Assembly: GCF_000733925.1 (NCBI RefSeq)
Contig: NZ_JPOO01000003.1
Span: forward strand, 992,001-1,056,000
DNA: 64,000 bases
Source of the DNA: Arenibacter algicola
GTDB lineage: Bacteria > Bacteroidota > Bacteroidia > Flavobacteriales > Flavobacteriaceae
Direction of reading: 5' to 3'
The translations under genes and the position numbers were made by a program. Positions 8,024 through 17,304 of this stretch are shown here, piece by piece. Position 1 is the first letter of the stretch. The number at the start of each line of letters is the position of its first letter. The notes beneath the pieces are model-generated. The model worked only from the letters and a program-made list of their open reading frames with translations, made no database searches and was not told the origin of the DNA.

Positions 8024-9358
8024 TTAGATGATTAAACTGATAATGGTTAATACGATCATTGCCGAAAAGCCCAAAATGGCCGTTCCCAGACTGTGTGTCC
8101 TGTATCCTTGATTTACTTTCATATCGCTTAGTTGGGTAACGACCCAAAAAAAACTATCGTTGGCATGTGATACCAGAGAGGCACCGGCGCCAATTGCAAT
8201 GACCGCCAAAGCTTTGGAAACCTCGGTATCAAAACCCATTGCAGGCATTAAAGGGGCAATAATGGAAGCTGTTGTAATTATGGCTACCGTTGAGGAGCCC
8301 TGTGCCGTCTTGATACCTGCAGCAATAAGAAAAGGAAGCCATATCCCTAAATTTCCGTTGGAAACATTGTTCTCCAGTAAGGAACTAATGTCCGAAGTCT
8401 GTAGAACTTTTCCAAATGCCCCACCGGCCCCGGTTATTAATATAATAATAGCTGCCGAAGTAAGAGCCTCCCCTATCCAACCCGAGGTGCTCAACATTTC
8501 CTTATCCAATTTCTTGGGCAAGGTAAAAGACAATATCATTCCTATCAATAGGGCCACCACTGGGTTGCCCACAAATCCTATAGCGTACTTAAAAGTACCG
8601 TCACCAAAAGGCATAGTAGGGTATTCGGCAAAAGACCTCAACACAATAAGAATAATGGGAACAACTATAGGAATAAAGGATTTAAAGACCGATGGTGCGT
8701 TTTCCAGCTGGGAATTGATCTGCTCCTCTGTTAGTTTTGGTGCTGGATCAATAAAAATTTTGGAACCTATTTTTTTTGCAAATAAAATACAGACCAAGAG
8801 GGCCGGTATACTGGTCATTAGGCCGAAGAGGATAACCTGACCCAAATCGGCACCTAAGATTCCTGCAGCAGCAATGGGTCCGGGAGTTGGGGGTACCATG
8901 GTGTGGGAAGCCATTAAACCAAGTGACAAGGCCACTGCCGTTCCTGCCAAGGACAATTTTGCTTTTTTGGTAAGTGCCCTATTTAATGGGGAGACGATAA
9001 TAAAACCGCTATCGGCGAATACAGGTATGGATACAAAATAACCAATAAAACCCATCGCCATATGAACGCGCTTGGGACCAATAATCTTCAGGACAAGGTT
9101 TGCCAAGGTATAGGCCCCACCCGATTTTTCTAGAAAAGTCCCTATAATCAATCCTGCGATAATGATAATACCAATGCCCCCAATGGTGCTTCCAAAGCCA
9201 TCATTAATGGTTTTTATAAGCTCATCCAATGGGAGTCCCGAAAAAATACCGAATAACAAACTGGCGGCAAGCAACGCCAAAAATGGATGAAGCTTAAAAC
9301 GGGTCGAGGCTACAATTATAAATACAATGCAGAGCAGAAGTAGTAGTATGGTATACAT
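8024..9358 (-). CDS. GntP family gluconate/sugar-acid permease
   Basis: This 444-residue integral membrane protein has about twelve hydrophobic segments. It shows GntP-family landmarks such as MGFIGYFVSIPVFADSGFI, ASHTMVPPTPGP and AQGSSTVAIIT. GntP permeases import gluconate and related sugar acids with protons. The gene precedes the FAH-family gene by ten bases on the same strand, so the pair likely forms an uptake and breakdown unit for an aldonic acid. Confidence 0.92.
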   Translation of the reverse strand: MYTILLLLLCIVFIIVASTRFKLHPFLALLAASLLFGIFSGLPLDELIKTINDGFGSTIGGIGIIIIAGLIIGTFLEKSGGAYTLANLVLKIIGPKRVHMAMGFIGYFVSIPVFADSGFIIVSPLNRALTKKAKLSLAGTAVALSLGLMASHTMVPPTPGPIAAAGILGADLGQVILFGLMTSIPALLVCILFAKKIGSKIFIDPAPKLTEEQINSQLENAPSVFKSFIPIVVPIILIVLRSFAEYPTMPFGDGTFKYAIGFVGNPVVALLIGMILSFTLPKKLDKEMLSTSGWIGEALTSAAIIILITGAGGAFGKVLQTSDISSLLENNVSNGNLGIWLPFLIAAGIKTAQGSSTVAIITTASIIAPLMPAMGFDTEVSKALAVIAIGAGASLVSHANDSFFWVVTQLSDMKVNQGYRTHSLGTAILGFSAMIVLTIISLII

Positions 9359-9452
9359 AATTACAATTTAGTATAAATATCCTTTACCCTCATACACCCT
9401 TATTTTTTTTGCTTCCAACTCTATTCATTTTCTATTCCCGTAGACTTGACAA

Positions 9453-11447
9453 TTATAACATATTCAAGAAATCTGTCTCCGAAATTATGGGGACGCCCAG
9501 ACTTTCGGCCTTGGTCCTTTTGCTTGGCCCCATTTTGTCCCCAGCCACAAGATAAGAAGTTTTTGAAGATATACTAGAGCCTACCTTTCCGCCGTTGTCC
9601 TCGATCAATTTTTTAAGTTCATCCCTACTCAGGTTTTCAAACACCCCGGATACCACAAAAGTCTGCCCCTTTAAAAGATCGGTCTGATTCTCCAGTTTAT
9701 CGGCCGAGACTTCAAATTGTACCCCGTACTGCCTTAATCTGGAAATAATTTCAAGATTGATTCCATTCCGAAAAAATGATACCACACTTTCCGCGATCCG
9801 TTGGCCAATTTCATCGACCGTCATTAATTCCTCTACAGTAGCCACCATGAGGGAATCTATATTTTTATAGGCCCTTGCCAGTTTTTTGGCCACGGTTTCC
9901 CCAACAAACCTGATTCCCAAGGCAAAAAGCACCCTTTCAAACGGTATTTTTACCGATTCGGCAACTCCTTTCACCAGATTTTCGGCCGACTTTTCAGCCA
10001 TTCTTTCCAAAGGTATCAATTGCTCTTTGGTAAGTAAGTAAAGGTCCGCGTAATTCTCTATAAGACCCTCCTTAAAGAGAAGTTCAACAGTTTCCCCGCC
10101 AAGCCCCTCAATATCCATCGCCTTGCGCGAAATATAATGTTGTATACGGCCGGTAATCTGGGGAGGACATCCGTACTCGTTGGGGCAATAATGTTTGGCA
10201 TCTCCCTCGGTACGCTCCAAGGGGGAATTGCACTCCGGACAATGATCTATATATTGGGTAGGCTGGGAATGGATAGGTCTTTTAGTAAAATCTACCCCCA
10301 CTATTTTCGGGATTATTTCCCCTCCTTTTTCAACAAAGACAGTATCACCTTCCCTAATATCGAGCTTTTCTATTTGGTCGGCATTGTGTAAGGATGCCCT
10401 TTTTACGGTAGTACCCGCCAAAAGTACCGGCTCCAAATTGGCAACGGGGGTTATGGCCCCGGTACGCCCAACTTGATAAGTAATTTCATTTAACACGGTA
10501 GAGACCTGCTCAGCCTTGAATTTGTAAGCCATGGCCCAGCGTGGTGACTTGGAAGTGTATCCCAATTCCTCCTGATGTTGAATACTATTCACTTTAATAA
10601 CCACCCCGTCCGTCTCATAGGGCAATTCGTGCCTATGTTTGTCCCAGTGATCTATAAACTCCAGCACCTCCTCCGTGGTTTTACATAATTTGGCCGCTTT
10701 TGGAACCTTGAACCCCCAATCCCTAGCTTTCTCCAGCATTTGGGATTGGGATTCCAATTTTAAATTTACCCCAACAATACTGTACAACAGGCAATCCAAT
10801 GGTCGTTCTGCGACCAGGGCACTGTCCTGCAACTTTAAACTGCCAGATGCGGTGTTTCTTGGATTCATATAGGGATCCTCTCCATTCTCTATCCTTTCTT
10901 GGTTCATTTTGGCAAAGCCTTCAAAAGGCAAAACGATTTCCCCGCGAATATCAAATTTAGGTGGGTAATCCCCTTTTAATTGAAGGGGCACCGATCTAAT
11001 GGTCTTTATATTACTGGTAACATCATCCCCCTGAAATCCATCACCACGGGTCACCCCCTTTACCAACTGGCCATTTTCGTAGGTTAAACTTATGGAAGCA
11101 CCATCATATTTTAGTTCACAGGTAAATTCAACCGGGGCATCGCCCAATATTTTTTGAATTCGTTTTTCCCAATCTTCCAGATCCTCTTTCGAGTACGAAT
11201 TGTCCAAGGAATACATACGATGCTCGTGGACCACCGTTTCAAAATTCTTGGTAATTGTTCCCCCAACCCTTAAGGTTGGGGAACTGGCATCATAAAATTC
11301 TGGATATTTTGCCTCAAGAGCCTGTAGCTCCTTTAGTTTCATATCAAACTCAAAGTCAGAAATAGTAGCATTGTCCAATACATAATAATTATAGTTATGC
11401 TCCCTAAGCTCTGTTCTAAGGCTTTCTATTTTTTGTTTGATTTCCAT
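9453..11447 (-). CDS. ligA: NAD-dependent DNA ligase LigA
   Basis: LigA seals nicks during replication and repair using NAD. The 664-residue protein shows all domains in order: N-terminal Ia domain with Tyr-rich HNYNYYVLD, adenylation domain with the nucleotide-accepting Lys113 in ELKYDGAS, OB fold, a four-cysteine zinc finger in the CPECNSP to CPNEYGCP segment, helix-hairpin-helix motifs, and a C-terminal BRCT domain. Its ATG directly follows the stop codon of the LOG-family gene, with no intergenic base, which indicates cotranscription. Confidence 0.97.
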   Translation of the reverse strand: MEIKQKIESLRTELREHNYNYYVLDNATISDFEFDMKLKELQALEAKYPEFYDASSPTLRVGGTITKNFETVVHEHRMYSLDNSYSKEDLEDWEKRIQKILGDAPVEFTCELKYDGASISLTYENGQLVKGVTRGDGFQGDDVTSNIKTIRSVPLQLKGDYPPKFDIRGEIVLPFEGFAKMNQERIENGEDPYMNPRNTASGSLKLQDSALVAERPLDCLLYSIVGVNLKLESQSQMLEKARDWGFKVPKAAKLCKTTEEVLEFIDHWDKHRHELPYETDGVVIKVNSIQHQEELGYTSKSPRWAMAYKFKAEQVSTVLNEITYQVGRTGAITPVANLEPVLLAGTTVKRASLHNADQIEKLDIREGDTVFVEKGGEIIPKIVGVDFTKRPIHSQPTQYIDHCPECNSPLERTEGDAKHYCPNEYGCPPQITGRIQHYISRKAMDIEGLGGETVELLFKEGLIENYADLYLLTKEQLIPLERMAEKSAENLVKGVAESVKIPFERVLFALGIRFVGETVAKKLARAYKNIDSLMVATVEELMTVDEIGQRIAESVVSFFRNGINLEIISRLRQYGVQFEVSADKLENQTDLLKGQTFVVSGVFENLSRDELKKLIEDNGGKVGSSISSKTSYLVAGDKMGPSKRTKAESLGVPIISETDFLNML

Positions 11448-12029
11448 TTATAGTTGATCCTTTTTAATCCATATTGGCAATGGCAAGGGTTGGTAATTTT
11501 TCATTTTATCCAAAAGTCCGTCAATAGAATTATCTACCAACAACATATCGTAATATTCCTGCTTTAAAAATCCTTTATTTACCATGGTACGCAGCATAGC
11601 GAGCAATTCATCATAAAACCCATTGATATTTAAAAGACCAATTGGTTTTTGATGTAGCCCAAGTTGGGCCCAGGTAATCATTTCAAACAACTCCTCCAAG
11701 GTACCATACCCCCCTGGAAGAGTAATAATGCCGTCGGAGAGTTCATGCATCCTTAATTTCCTTTGATGCATATTTTCGGTAATAATAAGTTTGGTAAGTC
11801 CGGTATGAAATACTTCCTTTAATTTTAAAAAATCGGGGATAACACCTATAACCTCGCCCTTGTGGTCCAGGGCTCCCTGGGCTACCCTGCCCATGATACC
11901 TATTTTTGCGGCACCATAGACCAATGTAATACCCTCTTTTGCAAAAACAGCCCCTAACTCATAGGCACATTCCACTATTTCTGGATCATTGCCCTCACTG
12001 CTTCCACAAAATACAACTATGCTTTCCAT
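11448..12029 (-). CDS. LOG family (TIGR00730) Rossmann-fold protein
   Basis: This 193-residue protein carries the PGGYGTLEE motif at about residues 105-113 and the GxMGxxAxGA segment near 47, the hallmarks of the LOG/lysine-decarboxylase-like family. Characterised members are nucleoside 5'-monophosphate phosphoribohydrolases, known for releasing cytokinins in plants. The bacterial role is less clear and may be nucleotide salvage. Confidence 0.92.
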   Translation of the reverse strand: MESIVVFCGSSEGNDPEIVECAYELGAVFAKEGITLVYGAAKIGIMGRVAQGALDHKGEVIGVIPDFLKLKEVFHTGLTKLIITENMHQRKLRMHELSDGIITLPGGYGTLEELFEMITWAQLGLHQKPIGLLNINGFYDELLAMLRTMVNKGFLKQEYYDMLLVDNSIDGLLDKMKNYQPLPLPIWIKKDQL

Positions 12030-12128
12030 GTTTATCGAACTTTCCGCTTGGGAAATTAGTAATATATATCTTTTTTTTAATTCCTTCGGCCTTAAGGGAC
12101 CATGGCCATGGCTGTTATTTCAACTTAA

Positions 12129-12992
12129 TCATTTAGGGTCGAGCTGTCCTTTTAACATTCTGTCATTTCCGAACATATCTTTTCTCAGTTCAATTTCCGA
12201 AAAATTTTCCGCTTCCAGAAGTTGTTTCATTTCTTCGCCAAGATATTGATTTATCTCAAAAAACAGGACCCCACCTTTCTTTAAGTGGCTTAAAGCAAGG
12301 CGTGTTATTTTTTTGTAGAAAATCAAAGGATCCCCATCGGAAACAAAGAGAGCCAAACCGGGCTCGTGCTCCACGACATTATTTTTCATTTCCAATTTTT
12401 CCAATTCCCTGACATAGGGAGGATTGGAAACTATTACATCAAATTTATCTTTAAAGCCCTCAAGAGACAAAATATCCGCTTCCAGAAAGACTATATCCAC
12501 ACCATTATCCATGGCGTTCTCTCTGGCTATCTGCAATGCCTTTTTTGAAATATCCAGGGCATACACTTTGGCGTTAGGCAAGTTTTTGGCCAGGGAGATG
12601 GCAATACAACCGCTTCCAGTGCCAATATCCAGTATTTTCACTTCTTCCCGAGGATCCCCTTTTTGAACCTCATTTATTATCCAATAAACCAATTCCTCAG
12701 TTTCGGGCCTGGGTATCAAAACGTTTTCATCTACACGAAACTCCAGTTCGCAAAAATGGGCCTTCCCTAAAATATGTTGAATGGGTCGTTCTTGTTTCAA
12801 TTGGCTTAAAGCAAAAAACAAAGGATCCTCATTTTCTTTGGACACCACAAGATTGGGTTGCATGGCCAAAATAAATCTCTCCAAACCCAAATAATGATCT
12901 ATTACCAAGTAAAAAAAGCTATCCACCTCTTCTTTTGGGAAAAGCGGATCCAGCTCTAAATGGTAAATGTTTTTGATTTCTTTTAATAACAT
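12129..12992 (-). CDS. prmC: Peptide chain release factor N5-glutamine methyltransferase
   Basis: PrmC methylates the glutamine of the GGQ motif in release factors RF1 and RF2. The SAM-binding LDIGTGSGCIA motif and the catalytic NPPY motif within VSNPPYV are present, along with the N-terminal substrate domain containing IPRPETEELV. I take the ATG at 12992 as the start, since the upstream TTG adds only two residues. Confidence 0.95.
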   Translation of the reverse strand: MLLKEIKNIYHLELDPLFPKEEVDSFFYLVIDHYLGLERFILAMQPNLVVSKENEDPLFFALSQLKQERPIQHILGKAHFCELEFRVDENVLIPRPETEELVYWIINEVQKGDPREEVKILDIGTGSGCIAISLAKNLPNAKVYALDISKKALQIARENAMDNGVDIVFLEADILSLEGFKDKFDVIVSNPPYVRELEKLEMKNNVVEHEPGLALFVSDGDPLIFYKKITRLALSHLKKGGVLFFEINQYLGEEMKQLLEAENFSEIELRKDMFGNDRMLKGQLDPK

Positions 12993-13060
12993 TCTCAATT
13001 TTTGGCAAACATTGTAAACATCATGTACCTAAAAAGGATCCAAAATGATTACAACAGTAT

Positions 13061-13546
13061 CTATAAACTTTTAAGCATCCAAACCGGACATGAGTAATGA
13101 CCGGTATTGCCCATTGGCTCTTTGATATAATGAAACCCGGACTTTAAATATAATTTTTGGGCGTCTTCCATATAGGGCATGGTTTCCAAATAACAGTGTT
13201 CATAGCCATATTCGGTAGCTCTATCCAAACATCTATTTATCATTTTAATTCCCAATCCCCTTCCCCTGGCCTCTTCTAGAAAATACATTTTCTGTAATTC
13301 ACATACGTTGCCCTCATAATTCTCCAACTGGGCAATTCCGGCACATCCAATAATCCTACCGTTTTCCTCGGCCACAAAATAGTCGGCCCGTGGTACGTCA
13401 TAATTTTCAAACATTTGATCCAATGCTTTATCGGCATAGGCCGTACCCACTTTAGGAACGCCAAGGTCCTCCAAAACTTTTCTTATTACCCTGGCAACAT
13501 TCTCATTGTCTTTGGGTTGAATTTCCCTTATGGTAGTGACTAACAT
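13061..13546 (-). CDS. GNAT family N-acetyltransferase
   Basis: This 161-residue acetyltransferase has the acetyl-CoA-binding signature in EEARGRGLGIKMI and the preceding conserved beta strand with QKMYF. The substrate cannot be assigned. Its ATG directly abuts the first possible ATG of the divergent ribD frame. Confidence 0.9.
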   Translation of the reverse strand: MLVTTIREIQPKDNENVARVIRKVLEDLGVPKVGTAYADKALDQMFENYDVPRADYFVAEENGRIIGCAGIAQLENYEGNVCELQKMYFLEEARGRGLGIKMINRCLDRATEYGYEHCYLETMPYMEDAQKLYLKSGFHYIKEPMGNTGHYSCPVWMLKSL

Positions 13547-13588
13547 ATGATTACCAATAATCTACTTATATTGTTCTATTTTTACGAA

Positions 13589-14638
13589 GTGAAGATACAC
13601 GAAAAATATATTTCAAGATGTATACAGCTCGCCAAAAATGGCCTGGGAACTACCTTTCCCAATCCCATGGTGGGCAGTGTTATTGTGTATGGAGACAAAA
13701 TTATAGGAGAGGGCTACACCAGTCCCTATGGTGGCTCCCACGCCGAGGTGAATGCCATAAATTCCGTAAAGGACAAGGCGCTTTTAAGTAAAGCCACCCT
13801 ATATGTTACCCTGGAACCATGTTCCCATTATGGAAAAACGCCTCCATGTGCAGACCTTATTGTTAAGCATCAAATTCCGAATGTTGTTATAGGCCTTTTG
13901 GATCCACATGACAAAGTTGCCGGCAAAGGCATTGAAAAATTAAAAGCTGCAGGCTGCAATGTCACTGTGGGTGTACTGGAAAAAGAATGCACGGAACACC
14001 ATAAACGGTTCCTAACCTCCCATACCAAAAAAAGACCTTATATTATTTTGAAATGGGCAGAAACGGCCGATGGCTTCATAGCTCCCGCCCAAGATAAAAG
14101 AAGTGACAATCCCGAACCTTACTGGATCAGCAATCCTTACTCCCAACAACTGGTCCACCTATGGCGCAGTCAGGAACAGGCCATTTTGGTTGGCACCAAC
14201 ACAGTATTGGTAGATAACCCCAAGTTAAACGTTCGTCATTGGAAAGGCCGGAATCCGATTAGAATTGTTTTGGACAGGGATTTGAAAATCAACAATAAAC
14301 ATCATGTTCTGGATGGAAGCGTAAAAACCATCATTATAACCGCCCAATGTCCCAAAATTCCACATCAGGGAATTTTATATGAGGCTATCGATTTTGAAAA
14401 TAATTTGGCAACCCAAATTTGTACCATCCTACATAAGCATGAAATTATAAGTGTTATCATTGAAGGAGGGGCACAAACACTACAAAGCTTTATAGACTCC
14501 GATTTATGGGACGAGGCTAGAATTTTTAAGGGCAAGAGTCAATTTGGGGAAGGCTTGGAATCTCCTAGGATTCAAGGTGTTCTTCAAAGTGAAACGCAAA
14601 TAGAATCTGACATATTAACACTCTTAAAACATGATTAA
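13589..14638 (+). CDS. ribD: Bifunctional riboflavin biosynthesis protein RibD
   Basis: RibD carries out the deaminase and reductase steps that follow GTP cyclohydrolase II in riboflavin synthesis. The N-terminal cytidine-deaminase-like domain has the zinc site HAEVNAI and PCSHYGKTPPC; the C-terminal half is the NADPH-dependent reductase with VGTNTVLVDNP and IIEGGAQTLQS. I place the start at GTG 13589 (VKIHEKYIS), since family members begin a few residues before the helix containing RCIQLA. The frame continues back to ATG 13547 with a non-conserved hydrophobic extension, so the start is not settled. It overlaps the next gene by 8 bases. Confidence 0.93.
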   Translation: MKIHEKYISRCIQLAKNGLGTTFPNPMVGSVIVYGDKIIGEGYTSPYGGSHAEVNAINSVKDKALLSKATLYVTLEPCSHYGKTPPCADLIVKHQIPNVVIGLLDPHDKVAGKGIEKLKAAGCNVTVGVLEKECTEHHKRFLTSHTKKRPYIILKWAETADGFIAPAQDKRSDNPEPYWISNPYSQQLVHLWRSQEQAILVGTNTVLVDNPKLNVRHWKGRNPIRIVLDRDLKINNKHHVLDGSVKTIIITAQCPKIPHQGILYEAIDFENNLATQICTILHKHEIISVIIEGGAQTLQSFIDSDLWDEARIFKGKSQFGEGLESPRIQGVLQSETQIESDILTLLKHD

Positions 14639-15233
14639 AAACATCATATTCGATTTTGGGGACATCTTCATCAACCTGGACAAACAGGTAGTTTTTAGAG
14701 CACTTCAAGATAATGGTATCCAAAAATTTTTACCTAAATACCACACTATTAATGAAGACTTCGAAGTAGGCAAAATTAGTCCTCAGGAATTTGTGGAGAG
14801 ACTGCAACCTGATTTCCCACACCTTGGCCCCCAAGCGATAACCGATATTTGGAATTCCATGTTGTTGGATTTTCCAGAATATCGCCTAAACTTTTTGGAG
14901 AACTTGGCAAAGGAGAACAGTTATAGGCTTTTCCTTTTAAGCAACACCAATGCCTTGCATATTCCTCACGTAATCAAGATCATGGGCAATGAAAGTTTTG
15001 GGCGATTTAAAAGTTCGTTTGAGCAGTTTTATTTATCACATGAAATCCAATTGAGAAAACCGAACCACGAAATATTTCAATATGTTCTGGAGCAAAATAG
15101 ATTGGAACCCAAGGATACACTCTTTATAGACGACACCAAGGAAAATACGGATGCAGCCAGGGAATTGGGCATAAAGACATGGAATCTAATTGTAGGCAAG
15201 GAAGATGTGGTTAATTTAAAGGAACGACTATAA
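14631..15233 (+). CDS. HAD family phosphatase
   Basis: This 200-residue protein belongs to HAD subfamily IA. Motif I is IIFDFGDIFINLD, motif II is LLSNTN, and motif IV is FIDDTKENTDAA. The first aspartate pair is DFGD: the second aspartate (acid/base position, normally DxD) is replaced by G-D, as in several Bacteroidota paralogues, so catalysis is likely but not certain. It overlaps the 3' end of ribD by 8 bases. It might supply the dephosphorylation step missing from classical riboflavin pathways; that is inference. Confidence 0.85.
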   Translation: MIKNIIFDFGDIFINLDKQVVFRALQDNGIQKFLPKYHTINEDFEVGKISPQEFVERLQPDFPHLGPQAITDIWNSMLLDFPEYRLNFLENLAKENSYRLFLLSNTNALHIPHVIKIMGNESFGRFKSSFEQFYLSHEIQLRKPNHEIFQYVLEQNRLEPKDTLFIDDTKENTDAARELGIKTWNLIVGKEDVVNLKERL

Positions 15234-15234
15234 C

Positions 15235-16098
15235 ATGTTGGATCTAGCCTTAAGTATACTGTTTTCCAGCTTAATTTTTGTGGTTTTCAAACTGTATGAT
15301 ACCTTTAGGATCCAAACTCTTTACGCCATCATAATCAACTATATAGTAGCCTCCGCGGTAGGAATGTTTTTCTACGAAAAAAAAATAGAGTTGCTGGAAA
15401 TACCTGCAAAACCATGGTTTCTGGGAACTTTGGTTTTGGGAATATTGTTCATACTTGTATTTAACCTCATGGCCGCCACCTCGCAAAAAAGTGGTGTCTC
15501 GGTGGCTTCGGTCGCTACTAAAATGTCCTTGGTAATTCCGGTCATATTTGGGCTGTTTGTCTACAATGAAAAACTGGGGGCTTTGAAATCCGTAGGTATA
15601 CTATTGGCCCTGGCTGCCGTATACTTTGCCTCTATCAAGGAAAAGGATGTCCCCTTAAAGAAGAATATCATTCTATTGCCCACCTTGGTTTTTATTGGTT
15701 CCGGGGTAATAGATACCAGTATTAAGTATTTGGAGGAGACCTTGGTCCCCAAGGAGGAGTTTCCTTTATTCTCTGCGGTGGTTTTTGGTTCTGCCGCAAC
15801 TACAGGGCTGATTTTTATTACGATCAAAGCCTTTAAAAAATGGTTGGCTCCCAATTTAACGACCATTCTCGGCGGAATTACCTTGGGCATTCTAAATTAT
15901 TTTTCGATATTTTATCTGTTGCGCGCACTACAGCACGAAAATCTAAATAGTGCCTCTGTTTTCACCATAAACAATGTGGCCATAGTTATGTTCTCTACCT
16001 TGTTGGGGGTAGTTCTCTTTAAAGAACGCATCAGCATAAAAAATTGGATGGGAATTACACTAGCGATTATCAGTATTCTTCTAGTAGCTTTTTTTTAA
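15235..16098 (+). CDS. EamA/DMT superfamily transporter
   Basis: This 287-residue protein has about ten hydrophobic segments in the two-times-five EamA arrangement, each half ending near a conserved glutamate (YNEKLG and FKERIS). It starts one base after the HAD gene's stop. Substrates of such transporters are usually metabolites or amino acids and cannot be predicted here; the position downstream of ribD is not enough to call it a flavin transporter. Confidence 0.88.
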   Translation: MLDLALSILFSSLIFVVFKLYDTFRIQTLYAIIINYIVASAVGMFFYEKKIELLEIPAKPWFLGTLVLGILFILVFNLMAATSQKSGVSVASVATKMSLVIPVIFGLFVYNEKLGALKSVGILLALAAVYFASIKEKDVPLKKNIILLPTLVFIGSGVIDTSIKYLEETLVPKEEFPLFSAVVFGSAATTGLIFITIKAFKKWLAPNLTTILGGITLGILNYFSIFYLLRALQHENLNSASVFTINNVAIVMFSTLLGVVLFKERISIKNWMGITLAIISILLVAFF

Positions 16099-16107
16099 TA
16101 GAACCAT

Positions 16108-16719
16108 ATGGATTTGGACGTTTACAAAACCTTAAACACACCTTCGGAGGAAATTTTGTTCAAAGAACGGAAAAGCAAGTTTTTTGGTTACGCCTACCCG
16201 ATACTGCATGAGGACGAGGTAAAACCCATTATTGAAGAACTCAGAAAACAACATCATACCGCCAACCATGTATGCTATGCCTGGCAGTTGGGAGTTGAAG
16301 ATGTTAATTACAGGGCCAATGACGATGGTGAACCCAATAATTCCGCAGGAATGCCCATATACGGCCAAATACAGTCTTTTGGAGTAACCAATGTCCTAGT
16401 TGCCGTGGCCCGTGTCTTTGGAGGTACAAAACTAGGGGTAGGAGGATTGATATCCGCTTATAGGACAGCGGCACAAATGGCACTGGATTCGGCGGATATA
16501 ATAGAAAAAACACTTCAGCAACGATATTTGCTTTGTTTTGAATATTCGGAAATGGACAAGGTTATGCGCACCTTAAAGCAGCATCAAATGGAAATTGTTA
16601 GCCAGAAAATGGAAATGGATTGCAAAATCGAGATTTCGGTTAGAAAAAACGACGCCCTTCTTACCGAAAATGTTTTTACAGCAATGTATCCCGTAAAAAT
16701 TAAAAAATTAGATGTCTAG
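16108..16719 (+). CDS. YigZ/IMPACT family protein
   Basis: This 203-residue protein has the UPF0029 N-terminal domain with the diagnostic HVCYAWQLG and NDDGEPNNSAGMPI segments and FGGTKLGVGGLISAYR. A C-terminal ferredoxin-like domain follows. Family members are linked to translation, but the mechanism in bacteria is not defined. Its 3' end overlaps the convergent thioesterase gene by 12 bases. Confidence 0.92.
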   Translation: MDLDVYKTLNTPSEEILFKERKSKFFGYAYPILHEDEVKPIIEELRKQHHTANHVCYAWQLGVEDVNYRANDDGEPNNSAGMPIYGQIQSFGVTNVLVAVARVFGGTKLGVGGLISAYRTAAQMALDSADIIEKTLQQRYLLCFEYSEMDKVMRTLKQHQMEIVSQKMEMDCKIEISVRKNDALLTENVFTAMYPVKIKKLDV

Positions 16720-17106
16720 GTTATCCAGAATATAATCTGGACATTTTATGGGCTTATTGGTTTTCATATCCATAAATGCCAGAACCGTGTTGGCTTCTAT
16801 TAACAATTCTTTGGCCTCATTTCGTATTTCATAGTCAAATTCTATTCTTACCATAGGCCGCTTACGGATATAGGTGGTAACTGTTAAAAGATCGTCATAT
16901 ACTGCCGATTTCTTAAATAAAATGCTTAAAGAAATTACAGGCAACATTATTCCGTTTTCCTCCATCTTTTTGTAGGAAATGCCCATGGACCTTAGCCACT
17001 CAACCCGTCCCATCTCCAGATATTGCGCGTAATTCCCGTGATAAACTACTCCCATTTGATCTGTTTCGCCATACCTGACCCTAAAAGAAAATTCATTAAA
17101 ATCCAT
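16708..17106 (-). CDS. YbgC-like acyl-CoA thioesterase (hotdog fold)
   Basis: This four-hydroxybenzoyl-CoA-thioesterase-like protein begins MDFNEFSFRVRYGETDQMG. It carries the catalytic aspartate region ETDQMGVVYHGNYAQYLE. I use the ATG at 17106; the frame continues upstream to 17190 but the added 28 residues do not look like the family. It probably hydrolyses short or medium acyl-CoA or acyl-ACP esters. Confidence 0.92.
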   Translation of the reverse strand: MDFNEFSFRVRYGETDQMGVVYHGNYAQYLEMGRVEWLRSMGISYKKMEENGIMLPVISLSILFKKSAVYDDLLTVTTYIRKRPMVRIEFDYEIRNEAKELLIEANTVLAFMDMKTNKPIKCPDYILDNLDI

Positions 17107-17304
17107 GTTATTCCGTGTAAAACCTTTATATTTAAAAGTGTGAAAATAATGTGGTACAACATGAGAAAAAAAAAGAGAAAATTCAACCACTTTGGATTTT
17201 TTTTTTAGAATATTTGTTCACATATTTGCCCACTTGATAGTCCCATTTAACCTGGCAGAATATCATCCGTAATTTACACTAACCAAAAAAAGAAAACATT
17301 AAAA

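Noticed and set aside
8160..8840. A 226-codon open frame opposite the GntP permease gene
   Set aside because: It is the antisense of a membrane-protein gene, where low stop-codon density on the opposite strand is common, and the product resembles no protein.
17191..17304. Replication origin next to dnaA
   Set aside because: No cluster of TTATCCACA-like boxes or AT-rich unwinding region is present; Bacteroidota often have oriC away from dnaA.
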